Assembly: GCF_016862575.1 (NCBI RefSeq)
Contig: NZ_BONF01000008.1
Coordinates: 248,001 to 312,000, forward strand
Length of the DNA: 64,000 bases
Origin: Catellatospora bangladeshensis
GTDB taxonomy: Bacteria; Actinomycetota; Actinomycetes; Mycobacteriales; Micromonosporaceae
Reading direction: 5' to 3'
Both the position numbers and the translations under genes were made by a program. Shown here one piece after another: positions 57,758 through 64,000 of the stretch. How positions within the stretch are numbered: position 1 is the stretch's first letter; the number at the start of each line of letters is the position of its first letter. Under the pieces are notes generated by a model. That model had not been told where the DNA came from. It worked only from the letters and a program-made list of their open reading frames with translations, and searched no databases.

Positions 57758-59401
57758 TTACGCGGGCTGCAGGATCACGGTCCACGTGGTGGTCGTGGTG
57801 CTGGCCGCGGCGCCGGTGGCGGTGAGGCCGCCGTACGTGCCGGTCGGCAGCGAGCTGCCGGAGTCGGCCAGCAGGCCGGTGACCCGGCCACCGCCGGTCT
57901 GCGAGCCGTTGCTGCGCACCTCCACCCCGGCCGGAGCCGTCAGCGCGGTGGACGCGGCGTCGCCGTGCATCCAGTACGACACGCCCCAGCTCTGCGCCGC
58001 GGTGACCGCGGCGTTCGGCGTGATGCGGGCGGCCGCGCTGGCCGTGTCGGCGGCGTTCGCGAAGACGACCGGCGCCGACGTGTCCACGCCGCGGTAGGCG
58101 GCGAGCACGAAGTTGCCCTTCGACTGCGCCCCGAGCGTCACCTGCACGGTGCTGCCCGCCATGCCGGCCGTGGCGGTCTTGCGCCACACCGTCGTGGTGG
58201 CGTAGCCGCCGTCGAGCCGGTCGAGCTGGGTCCAGCCGCCGCCGGTGGGCGTGCCCGTGGTGGCGTGGGTGTTCTGGCTCAGGAACAGCAGCAGCTGGTC
58301 GCCCGCCTGCACGCCGGACGGCACCGTCACCGTGTGCGTGGTGACGTTGGCGTTCGAGGTGGCCTGCCCGACGAAGGAGATCTTCTCCGGGATCGGCGCG
58401 ACGGTGACCTGCTGCGTGTCCGTGTCGACGGCTCCGTCGTCGTCGGTCACGGTCAGCGTGACGTTGTAGGTGCCCGCCGCCGCGAACGTGTGCGACGTGG
58501 TCGGCACGCTGTCGGTGTCGGCGGTGGCGCCGTCGCCGAAGTTCCAGGCGTAGTTCTGCACCGCGCCGTCGGCGTCGGTCGAGCCCGCGCCGGACAGCGC
58601 GCAGACCAGGCCGGTGCACGAGGCCGCGACGTTCGCGACCGGGGCCGCGTTCGACGTGCCGCCGGAGCCCTTCATGAGCTTGATGTAGTCGATGTCGCCG
58701 ACGAAGTAGTCGCAGGTGACCTCGACGCCGTCGCAGGCGCTCTTGCCCGCGATCGACAGCTGCCAGTTGTTCGCGATGGTGCCGGTCGGGCCGGTCAGGC
58801 GGCTGGTGCGCACCCCGTCGACGTACATCTCGACGTAGGTCGAGGTGCGGTTACAGGTGATGGTGTGCCACTGGCCGTCGTTGATCGTGCCGTCGAAGTA
58901 CCCGGTGCGCGACGCGCCGTTGCCGCCGCGGAACAGGCACTTCGGGCTGCCACCCGGGGCCTCGAACTTCCAGTAGCCGCCCGCGGTCGCGCCCTGCCCC
59001 TTCTGCATGATGTTGCCGAAGGAGTAGGTCGTGCGCAGGCGGACGGTGAACGAGAAGTCGCCGGCGTCCGGGTTGAAGTCGCTGTGCGCGGGCACCAGGT
59101 CGACGTGTCCCGGACGGTACGCGTTCTCGCTGGGCAGCACCGTCGCGAAACGATGCCCGGTCGCACCGGCGTACAGCGTGCCCGGGGTCACGTCGGACCC
59201 GATGGTGCCGTTGCGCCCGTTGCCGCTGCTGTCCACGAGCACCGACGCGCCGTCCGGCTCGTCCATGCTCCAGAAGGCGACCGTTCTGGTGGCGACCGCG
59301 TGCGCCGGGGAGGCTCCCACGATCAGACCGGTGGCCACCAGCGCGCCCGCTACGCCCAGTCGTACGACAGAGCGCAGCCAACGCCCCTTGCTCATTGACA
59401 T
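57758..59401 (-). CDS. Secreted LamG/concanavalin-like plus PKD-domain protein
   Basis: 547 residues. Signal peptide (VVRLGVAGALVATGLIVGASPAHA), then a LamG/concanavalin-A-like jelly roll (AFWSMDEPDGASVLVDSSGN; DFSFTVRLRTTYSFGNIMQKG; WHTITCNRTSTYVEMYVDGVR; DIDYIKLM), a PKD domain (AASCTGLVCALSGAGSTDADGAVQNYAWNFGDG), and a C-terminal beta domain (ISFVGQATSNANVTTHTVTVP...). No glycosidase motif is visible, so it is probably a carbohydrate- or matrix-binding surface protein. ATG 59401 with GGGGGA nearby; a second Met two codons on is equally good. Monocistronic. Confidence 0.85.
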   Translation of the reverse strand: MSMSKGRWLRSVVRLGVAGALVATGLIVGASPAHAVATRTVAFWSMDEPDGASVLVDSSGNGRNGTIGSDVTPGTLYAGATGHRFATVLPSENAYRPGHVDLVPAHSDFNPDAGDFSFTVRLRTTYSFGNIMQKGQGATAGGYWKFEAPGGSPKCLFRGGNGASRTGYFDGTINDGQWHTITCNRTSTYVEMYVDGVRTSRLTGPTGTIANNWQLSIAGKSACDGVEVTCDYFVGDIDYIKLMKGSGGTSNAAPVANVAASCTGLVCALSGAGSTDADGAVQNYAWNFGDGATADTDSVPTTSHTFAAAGTYNVTLTVTDDDGAVDTDTQQVTVAPIPEKISFVGQATSNANVTTHTVTVPSGVQAGDQLLLFLSQNTHATTGTPTGGGWTQLDRLDGGYATTTVWRKTATAGMAGSTVQVTLGAQSKGNFVLAAYRGVDTSAPVVFANAADTASAAARITPNAAVTAAQSWGVSYWMHGDAASTALTAPAGVEVRSNGSQTGGGRVTGLLADSGSSLPTGTYGGLTATGAAASTTTTTWTVILQPA

Positions 59402-59607
59402 GGATCCCCCTAGTCGTGGCCGGCCTTCACCTAAACACGCGGTAACGAACGGGCTCTATTGCCCGATGAGCCGATAGGTGAGGTCATCCGGTCGCATGCC
59501 CGTCGACCTCGACGTGCTCTGACCTCACCGAACGCACGGGCCAAAAGAGACGGCCGGGGTCCCCCACAGGGAGCGTCGGGAACTTGTCATAAGAGGCTGG
59601 ACATGCC

Positions 59608-59649
59608 GCGGGCGGGCGCCCGGTGCCGTGCACTCGAACGCCCGCCCGC
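59608..59649 (-). terminator. Terminator of the GH87-like gene
   Basis: An 11-bp perfect stem (59608-59618 with 59639-59649) with a 20-base loop, 34 bases past the stop on the minus strand. The rest of 59402-59683 holds the LamG/PKD gene's promoter; nothing else is recognisable. Confidence 0.65.
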
Positions 59650-59683
59650 TTCCCTTATCCGGTATGGCCTTACGACCGGCCCG

Positions 59684-61735
59684 TCACCACGCGGACGGGG
59701 CCGGGGGCACGACGACCGGCGGCCGGTCGTCGCAGGTGATCGTGTTCGGCAGCTCCCACGACGCCATCCAGGGGCCCGTGGTGCCCCCGCCGTCGTTGCC
59801 GCCCAGGTCGGTCACGACGAACTCGGAACCGGCCGGGGTGAAGTGGAACGAGCCGCAGTTGTTGATGCCGACCGCGCCGACGTTGCGGGCGTCGACGTTC
59901 TCGAACGACGCGCCGCCCTCGACCCGGGCGCTGAGCACCGAGGTGCCGGTGCCGTCGATCCGCAGGTCCTTGAACTTGACGCCGCGGATCTGGTACAGGT
60001 CCTTAACACTCCACTCGCTGACCATCATGATCGCGTTGTAGGTGCTGTCGAGGTAGTGGTCCCCGGTCACCTGGATGTCCGCGTCGATCGTCTTGTCCAG
60101 CGCGTAGATCCAGATGGCGCCAAGGCCGATGTTCCAGTTCAGCTCGTACGTGCCGGACCGGACCGCCGTGTTGTTCGTGAACTTCAGCTGCCCGGCGAAC
60201 GGGGTGGCCCCGAAGCGCGAGCCGGCGTGCAGGCCCGAGCCCTCGCGGACCGGGTCGGCGACCAGGTTGTGCGACACGGTGTTGTCCGTGCCGCCGTAGA
60301 TCGCGATGCCGTTGGCCAGCGACGGGCTCTGCACCGTGTTGTGCTCGTAGACGTTGTTCGCGTCCGCGACCCCGTCGGACCACATGGCCAGGCCGTCGTC
60401 ACCGGTGTTGCGGATGAAGTTGTGCGACACCAGCGAGTTGGTGACGCCCTTGCGGAAGTTCAGGGCGTCGGCCATCTGGTCCACGATGATGTTGTTCGTG
60501 ACCTTGATGCCGTCCATCGGGCCGTCGAACCACATGCCCACCTTGGTGTGCCGGATGTAGAGGCCGTCGATGGTGGAGTCGCTCATCGCGCCGCCGATGC
60601 CGTTCACCTGGTCGGTGTCGATGCGCTCGCGCACGTCGCCCTCGATGGTGAAGCCGGACAGGTGCACGTTGCTGCTGCCGCCGTCCTCGGCGTACTTGCC
60701 GTAGAAGCCGACGCCGGTGTGCACCGAGCCGTCCTCGGCCGGCTCGCTGAGCGCGACCTGCTTCCCCTTGATGATCGTGTACCAGTTGCCGGCGCCCTCG
60801 ATCGTCACGTCGTCGACGATGATGTGCCGGTTGACCTGGAACACGCCCGGCGGGACGTAGACCTTGAGCTTCCACTTCTTCGCGAACGCGATCGCCTTGT
60901 CGAACGCGTCCGACGACTCCTTACGGCCCGTCGGGTCCGCGCCGAAGGCGAGCACGTTGGCCGCGAACAGCCGCCCGTGCGGGGCGCCGACCAGCTCGGA
61001 GTCGAGCAGGTCGATCACGGTCCAGGCGGCGTTGCTGCCGCTCGGCACCGTCAGCCGGACCTTGTCGCCCGCCTTGTAGGTCTTGCCGAGCAGCAGGCGC
61101 TGCTCGTCGTAGAAGTGCATCGGGCGGAACGGCTTGCTGATGACCGGCTTCGGCTCGGTGAACGCCGGCACGCACGCGCACTCGGTGATCCACCAGTCCT
61201 CGTGCAGCAGGCCTGCGTTGGGGTCGTTGGTGAACGGGTACTGGTTGTACAGCCAGGAGAACTCGGAGGTCAGCGTCATGACCTTCTTGTTCTTGCCGTT
61301 GACGGTGACGTTCAGCGGCGCGGTGATGCCGCCGCCGTTCGGCGCGTCGGGGATGCTGTAGCGCACCGTGATCGCGTTCGCGGCGGCGGGCAGCGTGAAC
61401 TCGACGTACTGGCCGGGGACGAGCTTGACCGCCTTGCGGCCGGAGGCCTCGGCGGGCAGCGTGTACGCGGTACGGTCCGGCCCGATGAGGGTGCCGTCGG
61501 TGGCCGCGTTCTCGGCCTCCTGCTCAAGGAAGGCGACGTCGGCGCCCCGGCCCGCGACCAGCGCGGGGTCGAGGGCGGCGCGCGTCACCACGGGTCCGGT
61601 GGCGCTGGTTCCGGCGTTGGCGACGCCGGCGCTGCCGACGAGGGTCAGGCCGACGGCCGCGACGGTCGCCGAGGCGACCACCGCCGGGGCCCAGCGGCGG
61701 GACCTCGTTGCAGCTCCTGTGATGCTCCGTGTCAT
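59684..61735 (-). CDS. Secreted beta-helix glycosidase, GH87 (alpha-1,3-glucanase/mycodextranase)-like
   Basis: 683 residues. Signal peptide (AVVASATVAAVGLTLVGSAGVANA), a CBM6/35-like domain (DVAFLEQEAENAATDGTLIG; KAVKLVPGQYVEFTLPAAANAITVRYSIPDAP), then a right-handed beta-helix (VLAFGADPTGRKESSDAFDKAIAFAKKWKLKVYVPPGVFQV; NWYTIIKGKQVAL; FIRNTGDDGLAMWSDGV). GDDGLAMWSD resembles the catalytic Asp cluster of GH87 enzymes acting on fungal alpha-1,3-glucan. Endo-pectinase-like families share the fold, so the substrate is inferred. ATG 61735. Monocistronic with a terminator at 59608-59649. Confidence 0.7.
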   Translation of the reverse strand: MTRSITGAATRSRRWAPAVVASATVAAVGLTLVGSAGVANAGTSATGPVVTRAALDPALVAGRGADVAFLEQEAENAATDGTLIGPDRTAYTLPAEASGRKAVKLVPGQYVEFTLPAAANAITVRYSIPDAPNGGGITAPLNVTVNGKNKKVMTLTSEFSWLYNQYPFTNDPNAGLLHEDWWITECACVPAFTEPKPVISKPFRPMHFYDEQRLLLGKTYKAGDKVRLTVPSGSNAAWTVIDLLDSELVGAPHGRLFAANVLAFGADPTGRKESSDAFDKAIAFAKKWKLKVYVPPGVFQVNRHIIVDDVTIEGAGNWYTIIKGKQVALSEPAEDGSVHTGVGFYGKYAEDGGSSNVHLSGFTIEGDVRERIDTDQVNGIGGAMSDSTIDGLYIRHTKVGMWFDGPMDGIKVTNNIIVDQMADALNFRKGVTNSLVSHNFIRNTGDDGLAMWSDGVADANNVYEHNTVQSPSLANGIAIYGGTDNTVSHNLVADPVREGSGLHAGSRFGATPFAGQLKFTNNTAVRSGTYELNWNIGLGAIWIYALDKTIDADIQVTGDHYLDSTYNAIMMVSEWSVKDLYQIRGVKFKDLRIDGTGTSVLSARVEGGASFENVDARNVGAVGINNCGSFHFTPAGSEFVVTDLGGNDGGGTTGPWMASWELPNTITCDDRPPVVVPPAPSAW

Positions 61736-62054
61736 CGACAGACTCGTTTCTGGAGGGACAGAGGATCGCCTGAGACGCTCGAGGCGGAGCGGACGCCAGG
61801 AGGTGTAGGTGACTTTAGATTCGCGGTGACGGCGCGCACAAGGTTCTGCGTAATCTTTTCGTAACGACCATGCGCCACATACAACTAGCCATTAGGTTGT
61901 TGCGTTCTAGTTGCAAGTAGTTGCATCAGCGCGGGGCGATGCGCGGTGGCCGATAGGGCCACGTAGGGGCCAACCCCGACAACCCACGGACAGACAGACC
62001 GCGTGTGTTCACCGGAGTATGGACGGCACCCCACCCGGCGCTAAGGAGCTCGGC
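61736..62054. other. Gene-free divergent region upstream of the DUF4407 gene
   Basis: Contains an AT-richer stretch (61811-61925), an inverted repeat CAACTAG/CTAGTTG (61882-61888 with 61907-61913) and a 10-bp-spaced direct repeat (61908-61925). The open frame across 61911-62054 lacks a ribosome site and codon bias. I read the interval as promoters for the GH87-like gene and the DUF4407 gene. Confidence 0.6.
61908..61925. repeat. Direct repeat TAGTTGCA at 10-bp pitch
   Basis: TAGTTGCA occurs at 61908-61915 and 61918-61925, one helical turn apart, and overlaps the right arm of the CAACTAG/CTAGTTG inverted repeat. It is 130-147 bases upstream of the DUF4407 start. This layout suits a response-regulator-type tandem site. 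Confidence 0.55.
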
Positions 62055-63356
62055 GTGCACCCCACCGAACCACTGCCCCAGCCCGACCCCGAGCCCGCAC
62101 CGCCGCCCGACCGGCCGCGCCGCCCGATGCCCCGCCTTCAGCTCGGCCGCCGCCTGCGGGTTCTCGCCGGAGTCGACGAGCGCCTGCTGGACCGGGTGCC
62201 CCAGGAGCGGGCCTGGTACACCTCGCTCGGCGGGGTGGTGCTCGGCACCGCCACCATCGCGGCGATCTCCATGTACTTCGCCATCACCCAGGCCATGGGC
62301 GCGGCGAGCTGGCTCGCGGTCTTCCCGGTGCTGGTCTGGTTCCTGTTCATCCTCAACGTGGACCGCTGGCTGGTGTCCAGCCGCCTCGGCGAGGGCTGGT
62401 TCCGGCGGGTGCCGGTGCTGCTCATGCGGGTGCTGATGGCGGTCTTCTTCGGCGTGATCATCGCTGAACCGCTGGTGCTGCGCATCTTCGAGACGGCCGT
62501 GGTGCAGCACGTCGCCGACCAGCGCACCGAGGCGCTGGCCCAGCTGTCGGGGCGGCTCAAAGCCTGCAACCCGGTGCCCGGCTCCACGGAACTCGCCGCA
62601 CCCGCCGACTGCAAGGCCATGGAGGTCTTCAACTTCGACCAATCCCCGGTGGCGACCCTGCGTGAGCTGGCGACCCGCCGCACCGACGCCGCCGCGCTGC
62701 AGAAGACCGTGGACGCCGACCAGGCGCAGCTGCGCGCGATCAACGACCTGGCCCGCCGCGAGTGCGTCGGCGACTCCGGCGCCGGCCTGACCGGGCAGCG
62801 CGGCGTCGGGCCGAACTGCCGACGGCTGCGCGCCGAGGCGGACGCGTTCGCGCGCACCCGCCAGATCAACGCCAACAACGTGAAGCTGGCGGGCCTGCGT
62901 ACCCGGATCTCGGAGCTGGAGGTGTCGGCGAACACCAGCCACGCCGCCTTCGAGGCCGAACGCGAGACGAAGATCGAGGCGCGGGTCGCCGAGGAGCGCA
63001 GCCATCAGGGCCCGATCGGCCTGCTGGAGCGGCTCGGCGCGCTGCACGACCTGGCCGACTCCAGCGGCGTGCTCGCGGTCGGCATCTGGGCCGTGCGCAT
63101 CTTCTTCATCCTGGTCGACTGCATGCCGATCCTGGTCAAGTTCGTGGGCGGCTCGACCACGTACGACCGCCTGGTCAGCGCCCAGCTCGCGGTGGCCGAG
63201 CGCGACCTGAACCACGACATCGAGACCGAGTACGCCGAGCGCGAGGCCGTCCTGCGCAAACGCCGCGCCGAGATCGACCTGGAGATCCTCGAACACAAGG
63301 CGGAACTCAACCACCGCCTCCACCGCGCCGCCGACCGCCTCTCCGACCGCGTCTAG
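62055..63356 (+). CDS. DUF4407-family membrane protein
   Basis: 433 residues. A Pro-rich cytoplasmic N-terminus precedes two helix pairs (GGVVLGTATIAAISMYFAITQAMG; WLAVFPVLVWFLFILNVDRWL; VLLMRVLMAVFFGVIIAEPLVL), a long coiled coil (TEALAQLSGRLKAC..., ADQAQLRAINDLA), a second helix pair (GIWAVRIFFILVDCMPILVKFVG) and a C-terminal coiled coil (ERDLNHDIETEYAEREAVLRKRRAEIDLEILEHKAEL). This is the DUF4407 pattern. GTG 62055 is chosen because AAGGAG lies 6 bases upstream; the open frame to 61911 has no ribosome site. Function unknown, possibly a stress or envelope scaffold. Confidence 0.85.
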   Translation: MHPTEPLPQPDPEPAPPPDRPRRPMPRLQLGRRLRVLAGVDERLLDRVPQERAWYTSLGGVVLGTATIAAISMYFAITQAMGAASWLAVFPVLVWFLFILNVDRWLVSSRLGEGWFRRVPVLLMRVLMAVFFGVIIAEPLVLRIFETAVVQHVADQRTEALAQLSGRLKACNPVPGSTELAAPADCKAMEVFNFDQSPVATLRELATRRTDAAALQKTVDADQAQLRAINDLARRECVGDSGAGLTGQRGVGPNCRRLRAEADAFARTRQINANNVKLAGLRTRISELEVSANTSHAAFEAERETKIEARVAEERSHQGPIGLLERLGALHDLADSSGVLAVGIWAVRIFFILVDCMPILVKFVGGSTTYDRLVSAQLAVAERDLNHDIETEYAEREAVLRKRRAEIDLEILEHKAELNHRLHRAADRLSDRV

Positions 63357-63358
63357 AG

Positions 63359-63389
63359 AAGCAGGGGCACCCGAAGGGTGCCCCTGCTT
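63359..63389. terminator. Bidirectional terminator between DUF4407 and LOG-family genes
   Basis: A 14-bp perfect stem (63359-63372 with 63376-63389) with a GAA loop and TTC tail. It begins 2 bases after one stop and abuts the other. Confidence 0.92.
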
Positions 63390-64000
63390 TCAGCCGAGGG
63401 GGTCGCCGGTGAGGAGGGCGTGCTGCTCGGCGGTGAGGACCTTGTCGGCGTCGACGATGTGGGTGATCGCCTCGTCGACGTCGTCGGTGCAGATGAGCAG
63501 GTCCAGGTCGGCGACGTTGATCTTGCCGTCGGCGAGCATGGTGTCGCGCATCCAGGCGATCAGGCCGCTCCAGTAGTCCTTGCCCATCATGACCACGGGG
63601 AAGCGGGTGACCTTCTCCGTCTGCACCAGGGTGAGCGCCTCGAACAGCTCGTCCATGGTGCCCAGCCCGCCGGGCAGCACCACGAAGGCCTGGGCGTACT
63701 TCACGAACATGGTCTTGCGTACGAAGAAGTAGCGGAAGTCGATGCCGACGTCCACCCACTCGTTGATGCCCTGCTCGAACGGCAGCTCGATGCCCAGCCC
63801 CACGGACAGGCCGCCCGCCTCGGTGCAGCCGCGGTTGGCCGCCTCCATCACGCCCGGCCCGCCGCCGGTGATCACGGCGTACCCGGCGCGGGCCAGGGCG
63901 GCGCCGAGGCGCTGGGCCAGCTCGCACTCGGGCGAGTCGGGGGCGCTGCGCGCGGAGCCGAACACGCTGACCGCCGGGGGCAGTTCACTCAGGGTGTCGA
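63390..64000 (-). CDS. LOG-family (TIGR00730) Rossmann protein, 5' end beyond the window
   Basis: At least 202 residues, N-terminus cut off by the window edge (the frame continues from DTLSELPPAVSVFGSARSA). Motifs AVITGGGPGVMEAANRGCTEAGG and VVLPGGLGTMDELFEALTLVQ are the two phosphate-binding signatures of LOG proteins, which as phosphoribohydrolases release cytokinin-like bases or act on nucleoside monophosphates. The GTG at 63965 is internal, not the start. It converges with the DUF4407 gene across a 31-base terminator. Confidence 0.9.
   Translation of the reverse strand, partial: DTLSELPPAVSVFGSARSAPDSPECELAQRLGAALARAGYAVITGGGPGVMEAANRGCTEAGGLSVGLGIELPFEQGINEWVDVGIDFRYFFVRKTMFVKYAQAFVVLPGGLGTMDELFEALTLVQTEKVTRFPVVMMGKDYWSGLIAWMRDTMLADGKINVADLDLLICTDDVDEAITHIVDADKVLTAEQHALLTGDPLG

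Overview
The window is about 70% G+C with strongly GC-biased third codon positions. It carries WhiB7, AdnAB, UvrD2, mycoredoxin, DUF5753 regulators and abundant GTG and TTG starts. This points to a filamentous actinobacterium, most likely of the Micromonosporaceae (Micromonospora/Actinoplanes/Catellatospora type). Genus placement is an inference, since no rRNA is present. Both edges cut genes: uxaC on the left and a LOG-family gene on the right.

Bases 1-7125 are a sugar-acid/oligosaccharide utilisation locus. Glucuronate isomerase and a Gfo/Idh/MocA oxidoreductase face a LacI regulator followed by a CUT1 ABC importer (binding protein and two permeases, no ATPase) and a DUF624 membrane protein. 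Two LacI-type operators sit in the divergent gap. Bases 7255-24854 are accessory: a GH48 cellulase behind a CebR-like box, an aldo/keto reductase, three coupled membrane-anchored proteins, a large membrane protein, a TetR/MFS efflux pair with three tandem operator repeats, an iron-box siderophore-interacting protein bracketed by two copies of a palindromic element, a GH76 enzyme, RecQ and an AfsR/SARP-type regulator. Two different initiator tRNA genes lie at 24.9 and 27.6 kb around a CBM2/beta-helix protein and an AraC-VOC pair.

Bases 27737-55692 form the conserved actinobacterial WhiB7/DNA-repair neighbourhood. The order UPF0182, PDZ-Lon protease, DUF2342 protein, E1-like protein, ABC1 kinase, whiB7, uvrD2, mycoredoxin, nudC, adnB, adnA matches, from memory, Mycobacterium tuberculosis Rv3193c-Rv3202c. 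Local insertions include a YgjP-type peptidase, an XRE regulator, an M16 peptidase pair, a flavoprotein and a degenerate mycosin-like protein. Bases 55889-64000 hold a SigE-type sigma factor with a membrane sensor-like partner, two secreted carbohydrate-related proteins (LamG/PKD and a GH87-like beta-helix), a DUF4407 protein and a LOG-family gene.

The most unusual material is between genes. There are several 60-69 nt palindromic elements (two 69-nt copies bracketing the siderophore gene, two 61-nt copies 19 kb apart, and two singletons). There are also seven start sites with a -10-like hexamer 6-7 nt upstream, as expected for leaderless mRNAs. The best protein-level oddity is the mycosin-like subtilase, which has lost its catalytic His and Ser.
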